A DNA stretch of 64,000 bases from Sphingomonas sp. AP4-R1 (GCF_013113735.1 NZ_CP053346.1:3052001-3116000), one strand, 5' to 3'; counted from the stretch's first letter, positions 41,408 to 49,709 are shown. Made by a program: numbers and translations. Notes: generated from the letters alone by a model not told the origin.

Positions 41408-41975
41408 GCGGGCGATCGTCATGGCCGGCTGCGGCCTGCTGGCTGGGGTGTCCGGCGCGCGGGCGCGCGATGCCGGTGCCGAAACCCCGCATTACGGTCG
41501 CCCGGCCTCGTCCGAGGCGATCGAACGGATGGACCTGACCGTGGCGCCGGACGGGACCGGCCTTCCCCGCGGCTCCGGCTCGGTGGTGGAGGGGCGGGCG
41601 ACTTATGCGGCGAAATGCATGGCGTGCCACGGCCCTGCCGGAAGCGGCGGGGTCGCGGATCGGCTGACCGGCGGGATCGGTTCGCTCGCCTCCGCCAAGC
41701 CCGTCCGGACGGTCGCCAGCTACTGGCCCTATGCCACCACGATCTTCGATTATGTCCGCCGGGCGATGCCGCTCACCGCGCCCCAGTCGCTCACCGACGA
41801 GGAGGTCTACGGGCTGGTCGCCTATCTGCTGTCCGTCGACGGGATCGTCCGGCCCGACGCGCGGCTGGATGCGGACAGCCTGCCGAAGATCGAAATGCCC
41901 AATCGCGCCGGATTCGTGAGCCTCGAGGCGGATCGCTTCGACGGCAATCTCGAACGGCATCGCCAGCCGCGTTGA
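41394..41975 (+). CDS. SoxD-like c-type cytochrome, short form
   Basis: The 193-residue protein (alternative start two codons on) has a signal peptide (IVMAGCGLLAGVSGARA) and one heme site C75-MA-C78-H79, with a Met in RRAMPLTAPQ as probable sixth ligand. LPRGSGSVVEGRATYAAKCMACHG matches the first domain of SoxD. The second heme domain of full-length SoxD is missing. It overlaps soxC by 14 bases, as soxCD pairs do, so it should accept electrons from SoxC. Confidence 0.88.
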   Translation: MSMRKRAIVMAGCGLLAGVSGARARDAGAETPHYGRPASSEAIERMDLTVAPDGTGLPRGSGSVVEGRATYAAKCMACHGPAGSGGVADRLTGGIGSLASAKPVRTVASYWPYATTIFDYVRRAMPLTAPQSLTDEEVYGLVAYLLSVDGIVRPDARLDADSLPKIEMPNRAGFVSLEADRFDGNLERHRQPR

Positions 41976-42006
41976 CCCCTCAGCGCGGCGCATCAGGAGA
42001 AGACAG

Positions 42007-42759
42007 GTGAAGACAGCGATCGTTACCGGCGCCACGTCGGGCATCGGGGAGGCCACGGCGCGAGCGCTTGCGGGCGCGGGTTGGCAGGTGATCGTCACCG
42101 GACGCCGGGCCGAGCGGCTCGCGCCGCTGACCGAAGCGTTCGGCGACCTCATCCACCCGGCCGTGTTCGACATTCGCGACGAGGCGGCGCTGGCCGCCGC
42201 GCTCAATGCCTTGCCCGAGCGGTTTCGCGGCATCGATCTGCTGGTCAACAATGCCGGCCTCGCGCTCGGCACGGCGCCCGCGCAGCGCGCCGACCTCGAT
42301 CAGTGGCGCACGATGATCGACACCAACGTCACGGCTCTGGTGTCGATCACCCACCGCCTGCTGCCGGGCCTGATCGAACGGCGCGGCGGGATCGTCAACA
42401 TCGCCTCGGTCGCGGGAACCTACCCTTATGCCGGCGGCAATGTGTACGGCGGGACGAAGGCCTTCGTGCAGCAGTTCACGCTGGGCCTCCGCTCCGATCT
42501 GCACGGCACGGGCGTCCGCGTCAGCGCGATCGATCCCGGCATGGTCGAAACCGAATTCACGTTGGTGCGGACCGGCGGCGACCAGGCGGCGTCGGACACG
42601 CTCTACGGCGGTGCCGAGCCGATGACCGCCGAGGACATCGCCGCCACCATCCTGTGGATCGCGACCCTGCCGCCGCACCTCAACATCAACCGGCTGGAAC
42701 TGATGCCGGTCAACCAGTCCTTCGCCGGCTTTCAGGTCGCCCGCACGCCCGCAGCCTGA
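42007..42759 (+). CDS. Short-chain dehydrogenase (YdfG-like)
   Basis: The 250-residue SDR starts at GTG 42007 with AGGAG 7 bases upstream. TGATSGIG is at 7-14, NNAG at 81-84, catalytic S134, Y147 and K151 (YGGTK). TGRRAERL suggests NADP. YLPLN-type C-terminal sequence NINRLELMPVNQSFAGF is typical of the YdfG (3-hydroxy acid dehydrogenase/malonic semialdehyde reductase) group. It lies 31 bases after the cytochrome gene. In this operon it may reduce the carbonyl product of desulfonation. Confidence 0.9.
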   Translation: MKTAIVTGATSGIGEATARALAGAGWQVIVTGRRAERLAPLTEAFGDLIHPAVFDIRDEAALAAALNALPERFRGIDLLVNNAGLALGTAPAQRADLDQWRTMIDTNVTALVSITHRLLPGLIERRGGIVNIASVAGTYPYAGGNVYGGTKAFVQQFTLGLRSDLHGTGVRVSAIDPGMVETEFTLVRTGGDQAASDTLYGGAEPMTAEDIAATILWIATLPPHLNINRLELMPVNQSFAGFQVARTPAA

Positions 42760-42795
42760 AACCACGCACCCCGCATTTCCCGCACGGAGCCATTC

Positions 42796-43803
42796 ATGAC
42801 AGTCACCTATCGCTATCTCGGCCGGTCGGGCCTCAAGGTTTCGCCTCTCTCGCTCGGCACGATGATGTTCGGCGGCCAGACCGACGAGGCGACGTCGCAC
42901 CGCATCATCGACAAGGCGCACGAGCAGGGCATCAACTTCATCGATACGGCCGACGTCTATAATGGCGGTCAGTCCGAAATCGTCGTCGGCAAGGGCATCA
43001 AGGCACGCCGCGACGATTGGGTGCTCGCCACGAAATTCTCGAACCCGATGGCGCCGGGGCCGAACGGCGGCGGGCAATCCCGCAAATGGATCATCCGCAG
43101 CGTGGAGGACAGCCTGCGCCGGCTGGGCACGGATTATATCGACCTGCTCTATTTCCACCGTGCCGTGTTCGATGCGCCGCTGGGCGAGGCGGTGCGCGCG
43201 ATCGGGGACCTCGTCGCTCAGGGCAAGCTGCGCTATTTCGGCGTCTCGAACTTCCGCGCGTGGCGGATCGCCGAGGTCTCCCATCTGGCCGATCAGTTCG
43301 GGATCGACCGGCCGATCGCGAGCCAGCCGCTCTACAATATCTTCAATCGCGTGGCCGAGGTGGAGCAGCTGCCGGCGGCGGATTTCTACGGCCTCGGCAC
43401 CGTCTCCTACAGCCCGCTGGCGCGCGGCGTGCTGACCGGCAAATATGATCCGAACCAGGCGCCGCCGGCCGATACGCGCGCCGGGCGCGGCGACAAGCGG
43501 ATCCTGGAAACCGAATGGCGCCCGGAATCGATCGAACTCGCCGCCAGGATCGCGGCCCATGCGCGCGAGCGGGGGATCGATCCGACGGCGTTCGCGATCG
43601 CCTGGGTGCTGAAGAACCGGCTCGTCACCAGCACGATCACCGGGCCCCGCACGGAGGCGCATTGGGACAGCTATATCCGCGCGCTGGATGTCGCGCTTTC
43701 GGCGGAGGATGAGGCGCTGGTCAACGGGCTGGTGACCACGGGCCATGCCTCGACGCACGGCTTCAACGATCCGGGCCATCCGATCGAAGGCCGCATCGTA
43801 TAA
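42796..43803 (+). CDS. Aldo/keto reductase
   Basis: The 335-residue (beta/alpha)8 reductase has the complete AKR tetrad D50, Y55, K80 and H121 (NFIDTADVY, LATKF, LLYFHRA), plus the C-terminal NADPH-binding phrase TSTITGPRTEAHWD. It closes the operon, 36 bases after the SDR. It would reduce aldehydes, which are the expected organic product of sulfonate cleavage. Specific substrate unknown. Close to the widespread YajO/voltage-gated K+-channel-beta-like AKR subgroup. Confidence 0.92.
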   Translation: MTVTYRYLGRSGLKVSPLSLGTMMFGGQTDEATSHRIIDKAHEQGINFIDTADVYNGGQSEIVVGKGIKARRDDWVLATKFSNPMAPGPNGGGQSRKWIIRSVEDSLRRLGTDYIDLLYFHRAVFDAPLGEAVRAIGDLVAQGKLRYFGVSNFRAWRIAEVSHLADQFGIDRPIASQPLYNIFNRVAEVEQLPAADFYGLGTVSYSPLARGVLTGKYDPNQAPPADTRAGRGDKRILETEWRPESIELAARIAAHARERGIDPTAFAIAWVLKNRLVTSTITGPRTEAHWDSYIRALDVALSAEDEALVNGLVTTGHASTHGFNDPGHPIEGRIV

Positions 43804-43833
43804 GGGCTGATAACGGGGCGGCGAGGCGCGTCG

Positions 43834-44052
43834 TCAGCGTGCGGCATTCACGGCGGGAGTGACGGCCTCGCCGGCCGTCCGCCGTGCCGGCGCAGGCGTG
43901 CTGTCCCGTCCCAGCGCGGCGGACAGCAAGGCGGCGATCTCGGCCGCAGCTTTCTCCCGCAGCGCGCTATCATTCACCGACAGGCAGTGTCTTGCCCAGG
44001 CCGGAGCGGCCAGCAGCAAGGCGGCGATTTCCCTGGTATCGATTGTATTCAT
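43834..44052 (-). CDS. Small DUF6771-like protein
   Basis: The 72-residue protein starts MNTIDTREIAALLLAAPAWARHCL and continues DSALREKAAAEIAALLSAAL, the helical pattern I associate with DUF6771 of sphingomonads (an alanine-rich helix, PxWAR, then LRExAAxEIA). The tail is basic and Ala/Pro-rich. An in-frame ATG at 44070 is an alternative start. Function unknown. Soluble and probably cytoplasmic. Confidence 0.55.
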   Translation of the reverse strand: MNTIDTREIAALLLAAPAWARHCLSVNDSALREKAAAEIAALLSAALGRDSTPAPARRTAGEAVTPAVNAAR

Positions 44053-44490
44053 ACCGGTTCGGTGGGGCATGTTCGGGCGGGGGCCACAAGCGGGTTCTCG
44101 ACCGGGCGGTTGAAAATCAAGGCGGGGTCGGGATCCGGTTCAGGTTCCGGATACGATGGTTTCGCACGGCTTTACCGTCATTCCCGGTCGCTCCCGGCGA
44201 CGGCCTTAGGACGGATCGATGTTCGGATAGTTTGAAAACTGAGCTGAGCATCCTTCCAGACTGTCATGCTGAACTCGTTTCAGCATCCATGACCTAACGG
44301 GCCGGCCTGGCTCAACGGTCGGGTCATGGACCCTGAAACGAGTTCAGGGTGACGCTTTCTCGAAAGCTGCCGACATCGCGATCCTGATGATCGATCGGCC
44401 TCAGCCTGCCCGCATTTTCACGACGGGCGCGGGGGAGGTTGTCAACCGCATCGGTCCGTCGCCATTAGGTGTCTCCGGGCGGAGGTACCG
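44053..44490. other. Intergenic region with a REP-like element
   Basis: 438 bases between the DUF6771-like gene and the antiporter. No convincing gene is seen. It contains the 91-bp inverted-repeat element at 44263-44353. The remainder has only short local symmetries around GGTTCAGGTTCCGG (44137-44152). The antiporter promoter must lie here or in the element. Confidence 0.6.
44263..44353. repeat. REP-like inverted repeat element
   Basis: Two arms of ~32 bases face each other around a ~27-base centre. The left arm reads GTCATGCTGAACTCGTTTCA and so on, the right arm ends TGAAACGAGTTCAGGGTGAC. Pairing is nearly complete, with a few mismatches. This type of TCATGCTGAACT...AGTTCAGGGTGAC element is scattered in sphingomonad genomes. 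Confidence 0.7.
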
Positions 44491-46074
44491 ATGCACCCTA
44501 CAGAATTGTTCGAGCTGGTCGTCGGCATGCTGGTCGCGATCCTGGCGCTGCACTGGATCGCCGAGCGGATGGGATGGCCGCCGTCCATCGCGCTGCTCAT
44601 CGGCGGAGGGGCGATCGCTTTCATTCCCGGCATCCCTCCGGTGCGCCTCGATCCCGAACTGGTGCTGGTGCTTTTTCTGCCGCCGCTGCTGATGGACGGC
44701 GCCTGGTATACCGCGATCGCGCGGTTTCGCCGCCACTTCGCCGGGATCATGTCGCTGGCGGTGGGCGCGGTGCTGTTCACCACGGCGTTCGTCGCGGTGA
44801 CGGCGCATTGGCTGATGCCGTCCCTTCCCTGGGCGGCCTGCGCGGCGCTGGGCGCGATCGTGGCTCCACCCGATGCGGTTTCGGCGCGCGCGGTGCTGCA
44901 GCAGGTGCAGCTGCCGCGCCGTCTGTCGACGCTGCTGGAAGGCGAGAGCCTGCTGAACGATGCCGCCGGCCTCGTGCTGTTCCGCTTCGCCGTCGCGGCG
45001 ACGATGGGTGGCGTGTTCGATCCGGCCGTCGCGGCGGGACAGTTCCTGATCCTGGCGCTGGGCGGTCTGGCGGTCGGTCTGGCGATCGGGCTGCTCTGCG
45101 TGGCCCTCGCGCGGCGCGTGCATGACGAGCTGTCGCTGGTCGTCATGTCGGCCCTGGTCGGCTGGATCGCGTATCTCACGGGCGAGGCGGTCCATGTCTC
45201 GGGCGTGATCGCGACGGTCACGACCGGGCTGGTGCTGGGCTGGTATCAGCATGTCGTCTTCTCGGCGGCCGTCCGGGTGCGGGGGACCTCGTTCTGGACG
45301 GTGATGGTCTTCCTGTTCGAAGCCTCGGTCTTCATGCTGATCGGCTTCTCGCTGCGCGACGTGCTGGATCGCACCGGTGGGGTGGAAGCGGTGCTGGGCG
45401 GGATGGCATGGCCGCTGCTGGCGATCGTCATCGCGTTGACCGCCGCCCGCTTCGTCTGGGTGTTCGGCTCGGACGTCGTGCTGCGCCTGCTGGTGGCGGC
45501 GGGCTGGAGCCGGGAGGCGCCGCTGGGCACTCCTAATGCGCTCGTCATGAGCTGGGCGGGCATGCGCGGCGTCGTCACGCTCGCGGTGGCACTGACCTTG
45601 CCCGAGGCGATGCCGGGGCGCGATTTCATGCTGCTGGCGGCGTTCGGGGTGATCCTCGTCACGGTCCTCGTCCAGGGTTCGACCCTCGGCCTCGTGATCC
45701 GGCTTGCCGGCGTTCGCCAGAGCGAGGCGGATGCGCCGCCGATCGACATGATCGCGGCCGAGACGATGATGCTGAAGGCGCAGCTGCGGGCGGTGGAGCA
45801 GCTCTCCCACGGGCCGGACGGGACGCTCCTCCATCCGCGTCTGCTGGAGCAATATTCGCGGCGCGCGCATGTTTCCGAAACCTATGGCGGAACGCCCGCC
45901 GAGCGCACGATCGCGATCGCCGAACATTTCGATGTGATCATCGCCGCGGTCGCGGCCGGACGGGAGGAACTCGTCCGCCTGCACCGGGCGAACCGGATCG
46001 ACGACGAAACCCTTCACAGCCTCGAACGCGATCTCGATCTGGAAGAGCTGGGCGCGATTTCGGCGAAGGCCTGA
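44491..46074 (+). CDS. CPA1-family Na+/H+ antiporter
   Basis: The 527-residue protein has about 12 helices and CPA1 hallmarks: FLPPLLMDGAWYTA, GAIVAPPDAVSARAVL (with PPDAV in place of the usual TDPVAV), EGESLLNDAAGLVLF, and SWAGMRGVVTLAVALTLP. The ND of LLND is the ion-binding pair. The C-terminal ~120 residues are cytoplasmic and helical. It would exchange Na+ or K+ for protons, aiding pH and salt balance. A GC hairpin follows the stop. Confidence 0.93.
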   Translation: MHPTELFELVVGMLVAILALHWIAERMGWPPSIALLIGGGAIAFIPGIPPVRLDPELVLVLFLPPLLMDGAWYTAIARFRRHFAGIMSLAVGAVLFTTAFVAVTAHWLMPSLPWAACAALGAIVAPPDAVSARAVLQQVQLPRRLSTLLEGESLLNDAAGLVLFRFAVAATMGGVFDPAVAAGQFLILALGGLAVGLAIGLLCVALARRVHDELSLVVMSALVGWIAYLTGEAVHVSGVIATVTTGLVLGWYQHVVFSAAVRVRGTSFWTVMVFLFEASVFMLIGFSLRDVLDRTGGVEAVLGGMAWPLLAIVIALTAARFVWVFGSDVVLRLLVAAGWSREAPLGTPNALVMSWAGMRGVVTLAVALTLPEAMPGRDFMLLAAFGVILVTVLVQGSTLGLVIRLAGVRQSEADAPPIDMIAAETMMLKAQLRAVEQLSHGPDGTLLHPRLLEQYSRRAHVSETYGGTPAERTIAIAEHFDVIIAAVAAGREELVRLHRANRIDDETLHSLERDLDLEELGAISAKA

Positions 46075-46375
46075 ACCGGGCCGGCCGGTGCCTCGCCGGC
46101 CGTGGTTTCGGGGGCGGAGGCGATATATCGGCCCGCCGACACGACAGACGGTATCTTGAAACGGGTGGATTCGGATCCGATTTGCCCGCATGGGGACGCC
46201 GTAACAGGGCTCGTTCATTCCCTTACCGGCACATTGCCGCAATAGCCGTTCGCCCTTCCATGGCGGGCCGACGGCCAATTCGATCATCACAGGAGACCGG
46301 ATGCAGCAAGGCTGATCATCGACGGGCAGGCTACCCCAGCGGCCGGCGCCCGCTCCGTTCGAAGAAAGGGCTTTA
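46075..46375. other. Intergenic region before the NDH-2-type gene
   Basis: About 300 bases. Contains the hairpin at 46082-46102 and, at 46301-46315, a 4-codon ORF (MQQG) with AGGAG 6 bases upstream, too short to call. A 64-codon frame from 46182 has Arg/Pro-rich composition and is not supported. Otherwise nothing recognised. Confidence 0.5.
46082..46102 (+). terminator. Weak hairpin after the antiporter gene
   Basis: A 7-bp GC stem (CGGCCGG / CCGGCCG) with a 7-base loop, followed by TGGTTTC, lies 8 bases past the antiporter stop. Only a short T-run, so a weak terminator at best. Confidence 0.4.
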
Positions 46376-47731
46376 GTGCAATCGCAATCTCGGGAACTCC
46401 GCTTCCCCGCCACCGGCGCGAAAAAGAAGAAGACCCAGATCGTCATCGTCGGCGGGGGCGCCGCCGGGCTGGAACTCGCGGCCCGGCTGGGGCGGCGTTT
46501 CGGCCGACGCGACCATGACGTGATCCTGGTGGAGCGCAATCGCACCCACGTGTGGAAGCCGCTGCTGCACGAAGTGGCGACCGGCGCGCTCGATGCGAAT
46601 ATCGACGAGGTCGGCTATCGCGCGCATTGCAAGCGCTGGGGCTATCGCTTCTTCAACGGCACGCTGGAGTCGGTGGATACCGAGGCGCGGATGATCCATC
46701 TCGCCCCGCTCGTCGAAAACGGGCGCGAGCTGATCGGACCGCACTCGCTGCGCTACGATTATCTCGTGCTGGCCTTCGGTTCGATCACGAACGATTTCGG
46801 CACGCCGGGCGTGGCCGAACATTGCATGGCGCTGGACAGCCGGGCCGAGGCCGATCGGTTCCGGGATCGGCTGCTGAACCACTGCCTGGCGGTGTCGCGC
46901 GCGATGGTCGTCGATCCGGACTCCGATGCGCGCGTGAAAGTCTCGATCGTCGGCGCGGGCGCGACCGGCGTGGAGCTGGCGGCCGAGCTGTTCAACGCGG
47001 CCGACGCTCTCGCTTATTACGGCCTGGAGGTGTTCGACAGCCGGCGGCTGGAAGTCACGCTGATCGAGGCCGGCCCGCGCATCCTGCCGGCTTTGTCCGA
47101 GCGCCTCTCCGGTGCTGCCCAGCGCGAGCTGGAAGCGCTCGGCGTGCGCGTGCTGACCAACGTCCCGGTGACGGAGGTGACGGCGGATGCGATCGTCACG
47201 AAAAGCGGCGAACGGATCGAATCCGACCTGATGGTGTGGGCGGCGGGCGTGCGGGCGACGCCGATCGCGGGCCGGCTCGGCGCGCTGGAACTGACGCGCA
47301 CCGGCCAGATCCTCACCACGCCGACGCTCCAGTCCGTCTCCGATCCGCGCGTCTTCGCGATCGGCGATTGCGCCTCCTGCACGCTGCCGGGCAGCGAGCG
47401 CCCCGTGCCGCCGCGCGCGCAGAGCGCGCACCAGATGGCGGCCAGCGTGTTCGACAATCTCACGCGCATGATGAGCGGCAGGCCGCTGCACGACTTCGTC
47501 TACAAGGATCACGGCTCGCTGGTGTCGCTCAGCCGCTATTCCACGATCGGCAGCCTGATGGGCAGCCTGAGCCGGGGATCCCTCGCGATCGAGGGGCGGA
47601 TCGCGCGCTTCTTCTACACGTCGCTGTATCGCATGCACCTGATCGCGATCCACGGCTGGATCCGGGGCTCGGCGCTGATCGTCACCAGCCATGTCCATGC
47701 GATCCTGCGTCCGCGGCTCAAACTGCACTGA
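46376..47731 (+). CDS. Type II NADH dehydrogenase-like flavoprotein
   Basis: The 451-residue protein starts at GTG with AAAGGG upstream. It has two Rossmann motifs: GGGAAG (26-31) for FAD, and VSIVGAGATGVELAAEL near 190 for NAD(P)H. VWAAGV and RVFAIGDCASC (FAD) are typical of NDH-2. The C-terminal region (FFYTSLYRMHLIAIHGWIRG) is the amphipathic membrane-binding part. It would oxidise NADH to feed the quinone pool without pumping protons. A distinct NAD(P)/FAD oxidoreductase of the same family cannot be excluded. Confidence 0.9.
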   Translation: MQSQSRELRFPATGAKKKKTQIVIVGGGAAGLELAARLGRRFGRRDHDVILVERNRTHVWKPLLHEVATGALDANIDEVGYRAHCKRWGYRFFNGTLESVDTEARMIHLAPLVENGRELIGPHSLRYDYLVLAFGSITNDFGTPGVAEHCMALDSRAEADRFRDRLLNHCLAVSRAMVVDPDSDARVKVSIVGAGATGVELAAELFNAADALAYYGLEVFDSRRLEVTLIEAGPRILPALSERLSGAAQRELEALGVRVLTNVPVTEVTADAIVTKSGERIESDLMVWAAGVRATPIAGRLGALELTRTGQILTTPTLQSVSDPRVFAIGDCASCTLPGSERPVPPRAQSAHQMAASVFDNLTRMMSGRPLHDFVYKDHGSLVSLSRYSTIGSLMGSLSRGSLAIEGRIARFFYTSLYRMHLIAIHGWIRGSALIVTSHVHAILRPRLKLH

Positions 47732-47746
47732 GCCGGCAAGGCGGCT

Positions 47747-47773
47747 GCCGCCCGGCATAAGCCGGGTGGCGGC
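47747..47773. terminator. Bidirectional hairpin between ndh-type gene and trmB
   Basis: GCCGCCCGGC and GCCGGGTGGCGGC pair around ATAA, with a 3-base bulge. It lies between the convergent stops at 47731 and 47774. No T-run is seen. Confidence 0.55.
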
Positions 47774-48463
47774 CTATCGGCGCCGGTAGCGGAAGTACCA
47801 GACCTCGTGGCCCAGCCGCCGGGCCTTCGCCTCGTAGCGCGTTTCGGGCCAGTCGTCGGGGCGGACGAGGAAGTCCTGCGGGCCTTCGACCAGCCATTCG
47901 AATTCGGGGCGCGCCTTCATCACCATCATCGCCCAGCGGCAATAAATGGGGTGGTCGGTGCCGAAGCGGAATTCGGCGCCGGGCTTCAGCTTCTTCGCGA
48001 TCAGGGAGATCGGCCCCGCATTCATGAAGCGGCGCTTGGCGTGGCGCGCCTTGGGCCAGGGATCGGGATGGAGCAGGTAGGCGCGGTCGAGGCTCGCGTC
48101 GGGCAGCCGCTCGATCACCTCCAGCGCGTCGCCCATGTGCAGGCGGACATTGTCGAGGCCCAGCCGTTCGATATGGCCGAGCGCGCCGACGACGCCGTTG
48201 AGGAAGGGCTCGCAGCCGATCAGGCCATGATCGGGGCGCATCGCAGCCTGCCCCGCGAGATGCTCGCCCGCGCCGAAGCCGATCTCCAGCTGGAGCGGGC
48301 GATCGTCGCCGAACAGGCGCAGGGCATCCAGCGGACCGTCCGTGGGCACGGACAGGCGGGGCAGCAGATCCTCGACGAGGTTCGCCTGGCCCTCGCGCAG
48401 TTTGTGGCCCTGGCGCCGCCCGTAGAGGCGGCGGATGGTGGTGGGATCGCCGGTCGTCGTCAT
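47774..48463 (-). CDS. trmB: tRNA (guanine-N7)-methyltransferase
   Basis: The 229-residue methyltransferase makes m7G46 in tRNA using S-adenosylmethionine. The family marks are RLYGRRQGHKLREGQ at the N-terminus, SAM motif I LQLEIGFGAGEH, LHPDPWPKARHAKRRFM (PDPWPKxRHxKRR is diagnostic of TrmB) and GAEFRFGTDHPIYCRW. Cytoplasmic. It stands next to a small secreted-protein gene that is transcribed the same way but separated by a terminator hairpin. Confidence 0.95.
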   Translation of the reverse strand: MTTTGDPTTIRRLYGRRQGHKLREGQANLVEDLLPRLSVPTDGPLDALRLFGDDRPLQLEIGFGAGEHLAGQAAMRPDHGLIGCEPFLNGVVGALGHIERLGLDNVRLHMGDALEVIERLPDASLDRAYLLHPDPWPKARHAKRRFMNAGPISLIAKKLKPGAEFRFGTDHPIYCRWAMMVMKARPEFEWLVEGPQDFLVRPDDWPETRYEAKARRLGHEVWYFRYRRR

Positions 48464-48485
48464 CCGACGCGCCCTTAAAGAGTAC

Positions 48486-48508
48486 CGGGCGGCCGGGAAA
48501 GCCGCCCG
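48486..48508 (-). terminator. Hairpin terminator of the PCKDAKGKFVKC-repeat gene
   Basis: A perfect 8-bp stem (CGGGCGGC / GCCGCCCG) with a 7-base loop lies 22 bases past the stop codon at 48531. On the minus strand GTACTCTTTAAG follows, a modest T-rich tail. Confidence 0.6.
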
Positions 48509-48530
48509 ATGCGATCTTCCCTGATCGGGC

Positions 48531-48731
48531 TTACTTGATCGGCTTGGCGCCGGGGGCGCTGCACTTCACGAACTTGCCCTTGGCGTCCTTGCAGGGGACG
48601 GGCTTGGCCGGCGGGCATTTGACGAACTTGCCCTTGGCATCCTTGCAGGGGGCGGCCTGCGCCGCGGTGGTGCCACCGACGGCGAGGCCGGCGAGGGCGA
48701 GCGGGATCAACAGCTTGGACATCTTGGACAT
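48531..48731 (-). CDS. Small secreted protein with duplicated PCKDAKGKFVKC motif
   Basis: The 66-residue protein has a signal peptide (LLIPLALAGLAVGGTTAAQA). The mature chain of ~40 residues is basic and contains the 12-residue motif PCKDAKGKFVKC twice, the first copy directly after the signal peptide and the second 7 residues on, each with a Cys pair. The two copies could each hold a disulfide, giving a small two-loop protein in the periplasm. AGGAGGAA lies upstream of the ATG. Similar proteins occur in sphingomonads; function unknown. Confidence 0.75.
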   Translation of the reverse strand: MSKMSKLLIPLALAGLAVGGTTAAQAAPCKDAKGKFVKCPPAKPVPCKDAKGKFVKCSAPGAKPIK

Positions 48732-48912
48732 GGGAACTTCCTCCTGTGCCGATGCAGGCTAATCCCCTCCGCGTGCCGGTTGAAGCGGTGTGAGACGAAC
48801 CGAGCGGTGACGTAACCATTTGTGATGATCGTCGGTTTCCGCCGCGTGAGGCTGCACGGCGCGGCGCGGATCCCTATATCGGCGCGGATACCCCGCAGGG
48901 ACCTTCGCCACG

Positions 48913-49668
48913 ATGCCGCTCACGATCCACCAGTTCCGCTGCCTGTCCGACAATTACGGCTATCTCGTGCGCGACGAGGCGACGGGGCGCGTGGCGGCGA
49001 TCGATACGCCCGACGCCGATGTCTATGCCGCCGAGCTGGACCGGCTGGGCTGGGGGCTGGACCTGATCCTCAACACGCATTGGCATCGGGATCATGCCGG
49101 CGGCAATGCCGCGCTGAAGGCGCGCTATGGTGCGCGGATCGTGGCACCGGGCGAAGTCACCAAGACGTCGCCGATCGATCGCGAGGTGCGGGATGGCGAT
49201 ACGATCGAGTTGGGCGAGACGCGCTTCGCGGTGATCGATACGGGCGGACATACGCTCGGCCATGTGAGCCTGCATGATGCGGCCGATGGCGTGGCGTTCG
49301 TGGGCGATACGATGTTCACGCTGGGCTGCGGCCGCATGTTCGAAGGCACGCCGCCGCAATTCTGGGCGAGCCTCGGCCGTCTGGCGGCGCTGCCGGATGC
49401 GACGCGCATCTTCTGCGCGCACGAATATACGGGCTCCAACCTGCGCTTCGCCCGATCGGTGGACGAGAGCGCGGCGCTGGCGGCCCGGGCGGTGGGGCTG
49501 GAGGCGAAGATCGCGGCGGGCGAGCCGACCGTGCCGACCACGATCGGCGAGGAGAAGGCGACCAACCCCTTCCTGCGCGCGCCGGGGCTTGCGATTGCGG
49601 CGGGCGCGAAGGATGCTGCGGACGCCTTCCGGATCGTGCGCGCGGCGAAGGATGACTTTAAGGGTTAG
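48913..49668 (+). CDS. gloB: Hydroxyacylglutathione hydrolase (glyoxalase II)
   Basis: The 251-residue metallo-beta-lactamase-fold enzyme hydrolyses S-lactoylglutathione to lactate and glutathione, completing methylglyoxal detoxification. The metal motif is H56-W-H58-R-D60-H61 (THWHRDHAGG), followed by GHTLGHVSL, FVGDTMFTLGCGRMFEG and FCAHEYTGSNLRFA. The C-terminal HAGH domain (PTTIGEEKATNPFLR) binds glutathione. It lies 41 bases upstream of a flavin reductase gene, and may share its transcript. Confidence 0.95.
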   Translation: MPLTIHQFRCLSDNYGYLVRDEATGRVAAIDTPDADVYAAELDRLGWGLDLILNTHWHRDHAGGNAALKARYGARIVAPGEVTKTSPIDREVRDGDTIELGETRFAVIDTGGHTLGHVSLHDAADGVAFVGDTMFTLGCGRMFEGTPPQFWASLGRLAALPDATRIFCAHEYTGSNLRFARSVDESAALAARAVGLEAKIAAGEPTVPTTIGEEKATNPFLRAPGLAIAAGAKDAADAFRIVRAAKDDFKG

Positions 49669-49709
49669 GTTCCGGCGATCGCGAGCGTGCGCGCCGATGA
49701 GGAGAGACG

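Noticed and set aside
40145..41975. Part of a complete Sox thiosulfate-oxidation cluster
   Set aside because: No soxX, Y, Z, A or B near; neighbours are sulfonate genes.
44401..46545. 714-codon open frame antisense to the antiporter
   Set aside because: His/Arg/Gln-rich with no membrane or catalytic motif. The plus strand encodes a convincing CPA1 protein.
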